DNA from: Bacteroidales bacterium UBA3834
Lineage (GTDB): Bacteria > Bacteroidota > Bacteroidia > Bacteroidales > P3
Direction: 5' to 3'
Length of the DNA: 64,000 bases
Assembly (NCBI GenBank): GCA_002392965.1
Contig: DGIA01000008.1
Coordinates: 70,913 to 134,912, forward strand
Shown: positions 44,016-51,530 of the stretch, piece after piece
Layout: each line of letters opens with the position of its first letter
Position numbering within the stretch: position 1 is the stretch's first letter
Program-made: the position numbers and the translations under genes
Notes under the pieces: generated by a model
Told to the model about the DNA's origin: nothing
Databases searched by the model: none
The model's input: only the letters and a program-made list of their open reading frames with translations

Positions 44016-44047
44016 CATTTTTTTTCTGACGTATTGAAAAATATATG

Positions 44048-44055
44048 TACTTTTG
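44048..44055 (+). promoter_or_regulatory. -7 box of the glutathione peroxidase gene
   Basis: TACTTTTG on the plus strand, 25 bases before the ATG at 44081; this rules out the upstream in-frame start at 44045. Confidence 0.6.
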
Positions 44056-44080
44056 CCGTCATAAATCAATTCACATCAAT

Positions 44081-44725
44081 ATGATTAAACACACACGATT
44101 CCTCGTACTGCTCAGCATTTCTCTGCTGCTGTTCAGCGCATGCAAACAGAAAACGGAAGCTCCCGTGGAGCAGAACACCGACAACATCTACCAGTTCACC
44201 GTCCTCGACGGCATCGGCACCCCCGTCAGCCTCGCCGACTATCAGGGTCAAGTGCTACTGGTGGTCAACACAGCCACACAGTGTGGCTTCACGCCACAAT
44301 ACACCGAGTTGCAACAGCTCTATGACAAGTATGGATCCAAGGGCTTCACAATCCTCGACTTCCCCTGCAACCAGTTTGGCGAACAGGCACCCGGCAGCTA
44401 CGACGACATCCATGCTTTCTGCACCGGCACCTACAACATTACCTTTCCTCAGATGGCCAAGATTGACGTCAACGGAGACTCGGCCGACGCCCTCTATGTC
44501 TGGCTCAAGTCCAAAGCTTCTTTCGGTGGCTTTGATACCACTGACCGCATCGGTGCCTACCTCGACCAGATGTTTCGACAGCAGGACAGCCTCTACGACC
44601 AGAATCCCGACATCAAGTGGAACTTCACCAAATTCCTCATCGACCGTGAAGGCAACGTGGTGCGCCGCTTCGAGCCCACTGCCAAGAGTAACGACATCGA
44701 AAGCATGCTTCTGAAGCTGCTCTAA
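44081..44725 (+). CDS. Lipoprotein glutathione peroxidase-like thiol peroxidase
   Basis: Glutathione peroxidase family members reduce hydroperoxides, usually with thioredoxin in bacteria. A lipoprotein signal ends in LLLFSAC. The catalytic Cys lies in NTATQCGFTPQY (about residue 66), Gln in FPCNQFGEQ (about 101) and Trp in IKWNFTKFLID (about 186). The Cys-form active site replaces selenocysteine. The lipid anchor places the enzyme in the cell envelope, unlike most bacterial homologues. It has its own promoter and terminator. Confidence 0.92.
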   Translation: MIKHTRFLVLLSISLLLFSACKQKTEAPVEQNTDNIYQFTVLDGIGTPVSLADYQGQVLLVVNTATQCGFTPQYTELQQLYDKYGSKGFTILDFPCNQFGEQAPGSYDDIHAFCTGTYNITFPQMAKIDVNGDSADALYVWLKSKASFGGFDTTDRIGAYLDQMFRQQDSLYDQNPDIKWNFTKFLIDREGNVVRRFEPTAKSNDIESMLLKLL

Positions 44726-44753
44726 CAGAAAAGGGGGAATACAACAAAATAGA

Positions 44754-44781
44754 AAACCCCGTCCTTTGCAGGGCGGGGTTT
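44754..44781 (+). terminator. Terminator after the glutathione peroxidase gene
   Basis: AAACCCCGTCC pairs with GGGCGGGGTTT (one G-U pair, loop about six bases), 29 bases after the stop codon. It could also serve the convergent L31 gene. Confidence 0.75.
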
Positions 44782-44857
44782 CTAGATCTAAAAATCTAAA
44801 ACAAATTACCTTTTTCTTACTTGGTCTTGTACTGAATCGGTACTTCAAGCAGTCCGC

Positions 44858-45121
44858 TTATTCGGCCTTCTTGGCGTACTTTTTGTACTTGTTCATGAAC
44901 TTATCGACGCGACCAGCGGTGTCAACGAGTTTCAACTTGCCGGTGAAGAAGGGGTGCGAGGTGTTCGAGATTTCGAGTTTCACCACGGGATACTCCTTGC
45001 CATCGGTATAAACAACGGTCTCTTTGGTGTTGGCGCAGCTCTTGGTGAGAATCATATTGTCGTTCGACATGTCTTTGAACACCACGAGGCGATAGTTTTC
45101 GGGATGAATTCCTTTTTTCAT
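44858..45121 (-). CDS. rpmE2: 50S ribosomal protein L31 type B
   Basis: The 87-residue protein begins MKKGIHPENYRLVVFKDMSN and contains SNTSHPFFTGKLKLVDTAGRV, the L31 core. It has a single cysteine and lacks the CxxC pairs of zinc-binding L31, so it is the zinc-independent C-minus form. Such paralogues can replace the zinc form when zinc is scarce; whether a zinc form exists elsewhere is not visible. A strong promoter and a leader hairpin precede it. Confidence 0.95.
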   Translation of the reverse strand: MKKGIHPENYRLVVFKDMSNDNMILTKSCANTKETVVYTDGKEYPVVKLEISNTSHPFFTGKLKLVDTAGRVDKFMNKYKKYAKKAE

Positions 45122-45137
45122 TTTCTTACTTTTTGCC

Positions 45138-45160
45138 GTCTAACCCGTTTATTGTTAGAC
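45138..45160 (-). promoter_or_regulatory. Leader hairpin before L31
   Basis: In the 5' leader a 7-bp stem GTCTAAC/GTTAGAC with a nine-base AT-rich loop stands 17 bases before the start codon. It may be an autoregulatory site for L31 or a translation control element; no Zur-type box was identified. Confidence 0.5.
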
Positions 45161-45194
45161 GATTGTTTATATTTTGATTATTAATTTCGTGCTG

Positions 45195-45226
45195 CAAAGA
45201 TACAACAATTTCCCAATCTGGCAAAA
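45195..45226 (-). promoter_or_regulatory. Promoter of the L31 gene
   Basis: TATCTTTG (45195-45202) and TTTTG (45222-45226) on the minus strand are spaced by 19 bases, an excellent match to the Bacteroidota promoter pattern. Confidence 0.85.
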
Positions 45227-45272
45227 TATTTTTTTCATTTGCCTCTGGAAATTCAACTCTCATGCGGTTTAT

Positions 45273-45836
45273 TCAGAAGCTATTCAAATTGAGGCTGACC
45301 CCTCCATAAATGGCTCGGCGGGTGGCGACAGCATAGATATTAATCTCCTCGATGGGACGCACAAAAATGCCGGCTCCGAAATTGACCTCATGATTACGAG
45401 ATGACTCATCAACAATGTAGTCGTGCGAGATATGGCCTGTCGAAGTCTCACTATTGACATTCACATTCACCGTACTGGCATCCACGTACCCATAGTTGGT
45501 TTGGCTGTACCCAATGATGGGAGCAACCCTGAGCCACGGCAGGACAGGAATCTGGTATCCTGCATTGATAACGAATGCCTCATGATCAAACCACAACTCA
45601 TTTTTCACGTGGTTGTCGGTTGCACTCGCAGGAGGATTCACCAGGCAATCGATATAGACGCCCCAAATCGACAGACTTGCACCGAAACCGAAACCGGCAT
45701 ATTCGGTACCAAAGCCAGCCGAACCCAGGTTGACACCCAAATGATAGTAATCGCGGTTCGATTCAAGATTGAACCACTGCGCTTTCGCGGTCATAGACAT
45801 GGCTACAAGCAATACTGCAAATAATACCTTCTTCAT
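45273..45836 (-). CDS. Small outer-membrane beta-barrel protein
   Basis: The signal peptide MKKVLFAVLLVAMSMTAKAQ is followed by alternating strands rich in Tyr, Gly and aromatic residues (FGTEYAGFGFGASLSIWGVY, for example). The protein ends in GGVSLNLNSF, with the terminal aromatic of an outer-membrane barrel. The 187 residues fit an eight-strand barrel. No specific family was recognised. It starts 14 bases after queG, so the two are probably cotranscribed. Confidence 0.75.
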   Translation of the reverse strand: MKKVLFAVLLVAMSMTAKAQWFNLESNRDYYHLGVNLGSAGFGTEYAGFGFGASLSIWGVYIDCLVNPPASATDNHVKNELWFDHEAFVINAGYQIPVLPWLRVAPIIGYSQTNYGYVDASTVNVNVNSETSTGHISHDYIVDESSRNHEVNFGAGIFVRPIEEINIYAVATRRAIYGGVSLNLNSF

Positions 45837-45849
45837 TGTATTTTATGAA

Positions 45850-46578
45850 TTATTGGTTAATTACTGTCATTTTATTGAAAGGGCACGCCAGCTGGCAAAG
45901 GTCGCATCCAAGAGTGTATCCATGTGCATCCACCCCGGGCGGAATATCACGACGGTGATGGGTGGTATAGTAGGCGGTACAACGACGCACATCAATCATC
46001 TTCTCACCGATAGCATGATTCGGACATGCCTCCACGCACAACTGACAATCAGTACACCTACCGGCAATCGACTTGTCATAGGCATCGCACTCTTCATTGG
46101 TGACAACTTCACCAAGATTGACCCATGAACCCCACTGCGGGGTGACCAGCAACGTGTGGCGTCCTATCCAGCCAAGACCCGCTCGGGCGGCCCAATGCTT
46201 GTCACTGATAGGCACCGTATCGCAGCAACACTTCCCCTCAATCCCCAAACGAGCCTTCAAGGCAAACAGCATTTCCTTCACCACCTGGTGGTATTCACGG
46301 TGCCGTGCATAGGCGGCCACCCCGTCGGTACAACCCGGTTCGGGAGGGGGATAGGCACTGACACAACAGATGACGCTTCGAGCTCCGGGGACAAGCAATC
46401 GCGGATCCATTCGCATATCCACGTTGCGCTCCATATACCCGAGGCCGCCATTCCATCCCTTGGCCAGCCACTGCCGCAAAGGGTATTCCTCATCGGTCAA
46501 GGCATCGGCCTCCGCCACACCACAGGCATCGAACCCCACTTCGAGCGCCAAACGTTTTATCTCCGTGCTACTCAGCAT
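45850..46578 (-). CDS. queG: Epoxyqueuosine reductase, C-terminally short
   Basis: QueG uses cobalamin and two [4Fe-4S] clusters to make queuosine in tRNA. Seen are ARAGLGWIGRHTLLVTPQWG (about residues 127-146), a first cluster motif CTDCQLCVEACP (about 176-187) and a second, LGCDLCQLACPFNK. The protein stops seven residues after that at VINQ, giving 242 residues, whereas QueG is usually about 300 or more with a further C-terminal segment. Start 46578 overlaps the end of the methyltransferase gene by 11 bases. Activity of the short form is uncertain. Confidence 0.85.
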   Translation of the reverse strand: MLSSTEIKRLALEVGFDACGVAEADALTDEEYPLRQWLAKGWNGGLGYMERNVDMRMDPRLLVPGARSVICCVSAYPPPEPGCTDGVAAYARHREYHQVVKEMLFALKARLGIEGKCCCDTVPISDKHWAARAGLGWIGRHTLLVTPQWGSWVNLGEVVTNEECDAYDKSIAGRCTDCQLCVEACPNHAIGEKMIDVRRCTAYYTTHHRRDIPPGVDAHGYTLGCDLCQLACPFNKMTVINQ

Positions 46579-47794
46579 CCTGCTGATACTTGGCCTTTTT
46601 CGATCCTTCGTACAACTCAAACTTCAGGAAGCGACAATCGAGCGCACCGTTTTGCACAGGAATCTTCCTCGACGGATGCAATCCGATATGTTTCATGGCC
46701 TCGAAATCGCTGGTGATAAGCCACACCTCACAATCTTTTCCGTACTTCTGCTTGAAAGTGTCGCCCAACTTTTCATACATAGCGTTGAGGTCTTCCACTT
46801 TGATGCGTTCGCCGTAGGGAGGATTGGTGACTATCAGCGTTTTGCCTTCGGGAGGCTCCTGGTCGGCAAAGTCGCCGATGTGCAGCATCACATCGTGGTG
46901 CAGCTTGGCATATTCGAGGTTCTTCTCGCATTGTTGAATCACCTGTTCATCAATGTCGTTACCCCATATTTCACCATCGAAATCGAGCGCGCCAATCTTG
47001 CGGTCCTCCTCAGCCTTGACGCTCTTCCACTCGCCCAGGTTGAACTCCTTCCACCGCATGAATCCGAAGCGGTTGCCCCGGTAGTATTGCGCCGGTATGT
47101 TGTTGGCCATCATGGCGGCCTCGATCAGCATGGTACCGCTACCGCACATGGGGTCGTAGAAGTTGCAGTCGCACTTCCAGCCAGCGAGTTTCAGCAATCC
47201 TGCGGCCAACACCTCGTTGATGGGCGCCACGCCCACGCCTTGACGGTAACCGCGCTTGTGCAGCGAATCGCCGCTACTGTTCATCAGCAGCGTGACGTGA
47301 TTGTCGCGGATATGCAAGTTGATTTTGTAATCCGGTTCCTCGGTATCGATGGAGGGACGCTTGCCGAAGTTACGGCGGAAGCGATCGACGATGGCATCCT
47401 TGGTTTTCAAGGCAGCATAGTAGCTGTGGGTGAACACCTCTCCGCTAGTGGTACTGTCGATCATAAAGGTACCGTCGCAATCGAGCATCTTCTCCCAACG
47501 TATTTTATAGACCTTTTCGTAGAGTTCCTGATCGTCGTTGGCATCAAACTCGGCAAAGGGCTTCAATATTGCCAGCGCCGTGCGACAGGAATAGTTGGCC
47601 CGGTAGAGCATACGCATATCTCCTTCGAACTCGACGGCACGGTTCAGAATCTCCACATTCTCGGCTCCCAAGGCCCGCAATTCGTCGGCCAGCACTTCCT
47701 CGAGGCTGACCATCGTCTTGGCCACCATTTTGAATTTCTCGCGTGGGGCGGAGGTCTCATTCACCACGCGCCCATGACTTTTCTGTATTATCAT
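46568..47794 (-). CDS. THUMP-domain SAM-dependent RNA methyltransferase (RlmL/Trm14 class)
   Basis: An N-terminal THUMP domain (about 25-180) is followed by a Rossmann methyltransferase. It has DPMCGSGTMLIEAAMMANN (SAM motif I, about 240) and TNPPYGERI (catalytic NPPY, about 325). This class methylates guanine N2 in rRNA, as RlmL does at G2445; the exact target here is inferred. The start is uncertain: ATG 47794 overlaps the upstream gene by 38 bases, while ATG 47728 would cut into the conserved KFKMVAKTM opening. It is part of the nadC, yihY, methyltransferase, queG operon. Confidence 0.88.
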   Translation of the reverse strand: MIIQKSHGRVVNETSAPREKFKMVAKTMVSLEEVLADELRALGAENVEILNRAVEFEGDMRMLYRANYSCRTALAILKPFAEFDANDDQELYEKVYKIRWEKMLDCDGTFMIDSTTSGEVFTHSYYAALKTKDAIVDRFRRNFGKRPSIDTEEPDYKINLHIRDNHVTLLMNSSGDSLHKRGYRQGVGVAPINEVLAAGLLKLAGWKCDCNFYDPMCGSGTMLIEAAMMANNIPAQYYRGNRFGFMRWKEFNLGEWKSVKAEEDRKIGALDFDGEIWGNDIDEQVIQQCEKNLEYAKLHHDVMLHIGDFADQEPPEGKTLIVTNPPYGERIKVEDLNAMYEKLGDTFKQKYGKDCEVWLITSDFEAMKHIGLHPSRKIPVQNGALDCRFLKFELYEGSKKAKYQQDAE

Positions 47795-48809
47795 CGTGTA
47801 AGTTTTGTATTCGCTGTTTTATTTCGCGACGGCTGTCGCGGTTTTTCTTCACAATTGTTCCATTGTATATGCTGATGTTCAGCTCGTAACCCACCAGCAA
47901 CACTATGCAGTTGAACCTCACCCAGAACATCAGCATCAAAAGCGTTCCGATGGAGCCATAGACGAGGTTGTAGTTACTGAAATTGTTGAGGTACAACCCC
48001 AATGCCCAGCTGAGCACCAAAAACATGCCCGTAGCCATCACCGAACCGGCGGAAAAGAAGCCCACCCGCTGCTTCTTGACAGGTGCCCAATAGTAGATAA
48101 GCGACACCGACGTAAGGATGGCCAGCGTCACCAGCACCCAACGGCCGATATTGAACATCAGCGTGTTGGCCTTGGTCGCCATCAACCATCCTTGACTGAA
48201 GATAATCTGCAACAGCAACTTGTGCCCGATCAGCAATGCCATCGTCAGCACTATCATCACGTAAAGGATGAACACCAGCATGATACTCAGCAGGTAGCGC
48301 TGCACGTAGGGGCGCTTCTCAACACTCTTGTTGGCGAAGTTAAGGCTCGAAATAACCCCCATCAATCCGTTGGAAGCCAACAAAATGGACGACACAAAAC
48401 CGATGGAAAGCAACGTGCTGTGGCGGTGACCCATCACATCGTTGATAGTGTCGGCCATAGGACCCATGATTTTCTCCGGCATGATGCCAGCCAGCTGCGA
48501 GAGCAACTCGTCTTGAACACCATCGACCGGGAAATAGGCCACCAATGTGAAGAAGAAGATTAGCAACGGCGGAATGGCTGTCAGGAAGCTGTACGTCAAC
48601 CCTTTCGCCCTCTGGTTGAGATCGCCGTTGAAGATACCCACCAGAAAGTAGCGCAGCACATCGTAGAGGGGCACCCCCCGGTTGCCCGGCAGCGAGAAAT
48701 GCTGCAGGAACCACAGCGTCGAACGTACCGGCCGCCAGTAGAGCACCTTGCGCCGCCACTGCTTCAGCCGGCCGACCCCCAGACGTATATATGCCTTGAT
48801 ATTGACCAC
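47757..48809 (-). CDS. YihY/BrkB family inner-membrane protein
   Basis: The 350-residue protein has six hydrophobic segments, including LTYSFLTAIPPLLIFFFTLV and IGFVSSILLASNGLMGVIS. The conserved pattern KGLTYSFLTAIPPLL near residues 65-80 marks the family. It has a cytosolic basic C-terminus. The start is GTG at 48809, sharing a base with the nadC stop (TAGTG), so translation is coupled. YihY proteins were once called RNase BN, which is not supported; a transport or envelope role is likely but unproved. Confidence 0.88.
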   Translation of the reverse strand: MVNIKAYIRLGVGRLKQWRRKVLYWRPVRSTLWFLQHFSLPGNRGVPLYDVLRYFLVGIFNGDLNQRAKGLTYSFLTAIPPLLIFFFTLVAYFPVDGVQDELLSQLAGIMPEKIMGPMADTINDVMGHRHSTLLSIGFVSSILLASNGLMGVISSLNFANKSVEKRPYVQRYLLSIMLVFILYVMIVLTMALLIGHKLLLQIIFSQGWLMATKANTLMFNIGRWVLVTLAILTSVSLIYYWAPVKKQRVGFFSAGSVMATGMFLVLSWALGLYLNNFSNYNLVYGSIGTLLMLMFWVRFNCIVLLVGYELNISIYNGTIVKKNRDSRREIKQRIQNLHDDNTEKSWARGE

Positions 48810-49654
48810 TATTTCTTCACCAACGAGATATCCAAACTCTTGATATGATGCGTCAAGGCGCCCACCGAAATGAAATCCACACCCGTCTCGGCATAGGGCC
48901 GCAACGTCTGGTCGGTAATGCCGCCACTGGCCTCGGTTTCATACTTGCCCGCGATGCGCTTCACCGCCTCTCGAAGCGTCGGTATATCAAAGTTATCCAG
49001 CATGATGCGATCCACACCGCCATGCTCCAGCACACGCTGCAGCTCGTCGAGGTCGCGCACCTCTATCTCGATGCGGAGGTTCTTCCCCTTGGCCTTCAGA
49101 TACTCATGGGTGCGGTCGATGGCCTGTTCGATGCCACCGGCAAAATCGACATGATTGTCCTTGAGCATCACCATATCGTAGAGCCCTATACGATGGTTCG
49201 TGCCACCGCCGCAGGCAACAGCGTATTTCTCCAACAGACGCATGTTGGGTGTTGTCTTGCGGGTGTCGAGCAGACGGGTGTTCAATCCGTCGAGCATTTG
49301 CACCATACGATGCGTTTCGGTAGCGATACCCGACAGGCGCTGCATGAAGTTCAGCGCCGTACGCTCGGCGGTCAGAATGCTGCCGGCGTGACCCTCTATG
49401 GTCATTATCACGTCTCCCTTGGCCACCGCGTCGCCGTCGTGCTTCAACAGGGCCACACGCAATGTATCGTCAACCAAATGGAAGACCCGTTCACCCACCT
49501 CGGCGCCACAAAGGATACCCTCCTGCTTGGCCACCATCTTGGCCGCGTTCTCAGCTGTGGGAGGTATGCAGGCAAGTGTCGAATGGTCGCCGTCGCCGAC
49601 ATCCTCGGCCAAAGCCATTTTAATCAGTTCGTCAAGGTTCTCTATATCCATCAT
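48809..49654 (-). CDS. nadC: Nicotinate-nucleotide pyrophosphorylase (carboxylating)
   Basis: NadC converts quinolinate and PRPP to nicotinate mononucleotide in NAD synthesis. Landmarks are EDVGDGDHSTLACIP (about 17-31), TAERTALNFMQRLSGIAT (about 95), DTRKTTPNMRLLEKYAV with the substrate-binding Arg and Lys (about 130), GGGTNHRIGLYDMVMLKDNH and EASGGITDQTLR near the end. The 281 residues are full length. Two ATGs adjoin at the start; the first (49654) is used. A TATATTTG -7 box at 49720-49727 drives the four-gene operon that continues to queG. Confidence 0.95.
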   Translation of the reverse strand: MMDIENLDELIKMALAEDVGDGDHSTLACIPPTAENAAKMVAKQEGILCGAEVGERVFHLVDDTLRVALLKHDGDAVAKGDVIMTIEGHAGSILTAERTALNFMQRLSGIATETHRMVQMLDGLNTRLLDTRKTTPNMRLLEKYAVACGGGTNHRIGLYDMVMLKDNHVDFAGGIEQAIDRTHEYLKAKGKNLRIEIEVRDLDELQRVLEHGGVDRIMLDNFDIPTLREAVKRIAGKYETEASGGITDQTLRPYAETGVDFISVGALTHHIKSLDISLVKK

Positions 49655-49719
49655 AACAATCTGGTTGTATGGTATATAACATCACTTTCCAACCTCTTTT
49701 CGAAGGCCGGTTTCCATTG

Positions 49720-49727
49720 CAAATATA
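49720..49727 (-). promoter_or_regulatory. -7 box of the nadC operon
   Basis: TATATTTG on the minus strand, 66 bases upstream of the nadC start. The rest of the 49655-50110 gap contains the 11-nt array, a plus-strand promoter and a 16-residue leader frame. Confidence 0.7.
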
Positions 49728-49845
49728 CGAAAAAAAATGATTTCTCCTGCAAAAAGTCAATAGACACGCTTTTCTCCCACAATGCCTTCACCAAGCTGTC
49801 CTCCGCCACAGGAGCACCCATCCTCTGATTCCATGCATAAAGGAG

Positions 49846-49944
49846 CTACCAGGGTTCTACTAGGGTTCTACTAGGGTTCTACTAGGGTATCACTAGGGTA
49901 CTACCAAGGTATCACCAGGCGGCATTATGGAGCCATCAGGGTTT
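49846..49944. repeat. 11-nt tandem array upstream of the deoxynucleoside kinase
   Basis: Nine units remain in phase: CTACCAGGGTT, CTACTAGGGTT twice, CTACTAGGGTA, TCACTAGGGTA, CTACCAAGGTA, TCACCAGGCGG, one degenerate unit and CATCAGGGTTT. The ACTAGG core resembles that of the array at 36848. Confidence 0.85.
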
Positions 49945-50021
49945 CTATCCTCAAAGCCAATTATTTGCAAACATATTATAACGAATGGGAAAATAAATTT
50001 CGGCAGATTGAAAAAAAGACG

Positions 50022-50029
50022 TATATTTG
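50022..50029 (+). promoter_or_regulatory. -7 box for the kinase-kdsB unit
   Basis: TATATTTG lies 82 bases before the kinase ATG. No good -33 element was found at 19 bases. Confidence 0.65.
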
Positions 50030-50053
50030 CCTTTTAAAAGAAAAAAAAATAAA

Positions 50054-50104
50054 ATGGCTATACAACTCTCTCTCAAAGAGAAAGAGGGTGTATGGCGTAA
50101 TTAA
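50054..50104 (+). CDS. Possible 16-residue leader peptide
   Basis: A short frame MAIQLSLKEKEGVWRN starts 24 bases after the -7 box and ends six bases before the kinase ATG. A poly-A tract rather than a clear ribosome binding site precedes it. It could be a leader peptide or chance; no family is known. Confidence 0.25.
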   Translation: MAIQLSLKEKEGVWRN

Positions 50105-50110
50105 AACAGT

Positions 50111-50752
50111 ATGCAGATAGCAATCTCGGGCAATATAGGGGCCGGAAAAACAGAGCTGACGAAACTGCTCTCACGCCATTATGGCTACCGGGCCATCTAC
50201 GGTCCTTCGGAAGAGAATCCCTACCTCAACAGCTTCTACGAGGACATGCGGCGCTGGTCGTTCAACATGATGATTCACACGCTCTATGCCAATATCAAGC
50301 AACTGGCCGACCTGCAGGCCTCCGGCGAGAGTTTCATCCGCGACCGCTCGCTCTACGACGACGCTGCCATCTTCGCCCCCAACTTGAACGCCATGGGCCT
50401 GATGACCACCCGCGACCTGACGACCTACACGAAGCTTTTCGACATGACCTACTCCCTGCTGCCCAAACCCGACCTGCTGATTTATGTGCGCGGCGATGTG
50501 CCGACGCTCATACGCCATATCCAGAAACGAGGCCGTGAGCTGGAAAGCAGCATCCGCCTCGACTACCTGACCAACCTCAACAACCGCTACGAACAATGGG
50601 CCGAGCAGTACGACGGCAAGATGCTCGTGGTGGATACCGACGAGCTCGACTTCGTGGAGAACCGCGAGGATCTGGGTCATATCATAGAGAAAATAGACGC
50701 CGAGTTCAACAGCCTGTTCGGCCGACAAGGCACGGAGACAGAGAGAAGATGA
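50111..50752 (+). CDS. Deoxynucleoside kinase (dAdo/dGuo/dCyd kinase type)
   Basis: The enzyme phosphorylates deoxynucleosides for dNTP salvage. The P-loop is ISGNIGAGKTELTKLL (residues 5-20), the DRS motif is in IRDRSLYDDAAIF (about 76) and the LID region has RGRELESSIRLDYL (about 140). The 213 residues are typical of the Lactobacillus and Bacteroidota kinases. Substrate preference cannot be read. It overlaps kdsB by four bases (ATGA). Confidence 0.92.
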   Translation: MQIAISGNIGAGKTELTKLLSRHYGYRAIYGPSEENPYLNSFYEDMRRWSFNMMIHTLYANIKQLADLQASGESFIRDRSLYDDAAIFAPNLNAMGLMTTRDLTTYTKLFDMTYSLLPKPDLLIYVRGDVPTLIRHIQKRGRELESSIRLDYLTNLNNRYEQWAEQYDGKMLVVDTDELDFVENREDLGHIIEKIDAEFNSLFGRQGTETERR

Positions 50753-51516
50753 AAGTTTTAGCCGTAATTCCTGCAAGATACGCCTCGACCCGCTTCCCGG
50801 GCAAACCTCTGGCGCTGCTCGGAGGCCATAGCATCATCGAACGTGTGTGGCATCGTGTGAACCGTGCCGACGGCATCGACAACGCCGTGGTGGCCACCGA
50901 CGACGAGCGCATCTGCGACCACATGGAGCGAATGGCCGGCGAAGGCAGCGTGATGATGACCTCCAACCAACACCGCTCCGGCACCGACCGCTGCGGCGAA
51001 GTGCTTGACCGCATGGAAAAACAGGGCGACATCTACGACATCGTCGTCAACGTGCAGGGCGACGAGCCTTTCGTGGAGCCCTCGCAGCTTGAAGCCCTCA
51101 CCGCCTGCTTCGACGACCCGTCGGTGCAGATAGCCACCCTGGCCACCCCCATCGCCTCTACCGAGGAGCTGCTTTCACCCAACAATGTGAAGGTGGTTTG
51201 CAGCGACAATGGGAAAGCCCTCTATTTCAGCCGTCAGCCCATCCCCTACCGCCGCGGCGTGGAACCGGAACGCTGGCTCGACGAAGGACAATACCTGAAG
51301 CACGTGGGCATTTATGCATTCCGCTCGAAAGCGCTGCACGAGGTGTGCCGCCTCGAAGCCGGTGTTCTCGAAGAGGCCGAGAAACTGGAACAGCTGCGCT
51401 GGCTGGCGGCAGGTTACACCATCCACGTGGCCTTGACCGACCACGCCAACATCGGCATCGACACCCCCGGGGACTTGGCCGCCGCCGAAGAATACCTCAA
51501 GAAAAACAACAGATAA
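50749..51516 (+). CDS. kdsB: 3-deoxy-manno-octulosonate cytidylyltransferase
   Basis: KdsB makes CMP-Kdo for the lipid A inner core. The N-terminus MKVLAVIPARYASTRFPGKP carries the nucleotide-binding motif. VVATDDERI, SGTDRCGEVL and VNVQGDEPFVEPSQLE follow, and the end has HANIGIDTPGDLAAAEEYL. A longer frame is open upstream, but the ATG at 50749 matches the family. The 255 residues are full length. It lies between a kinase and a SPOR protein and is coupled to the former. Confidence 0.95.
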   Translation: MKVLAVIPARYASTRFPGKPLALLGGHSIIERVWHRVNRADGIDNAVVATDDERICDHMERMAGEGSVMMTSNQHRSGTDRCGEVLDRMEKQGDIYDIVVNVQGDEPFVEPSQLEALTACFDDPSVQIATLATPIASTEELLSPNNVKVVCSDNGKALYFSRQPIPYRRGVEPERWLDEGQYLKHVGIYAFRSKALHEVCRLEAGVLEEAEKLEQLRWLAAGYTIHVALTDHANIGIDTPGDLAAAEEYLKKNNR

Positions 51517-51530
51517 AAAAGAGTTACACC

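Noticed and set aside
49846..49944. 11-nt array considered as a CRISPR or phage attachment site
   Set aside because: Units are contiguous with no spacers and no integrase or tRNA boundary is near.
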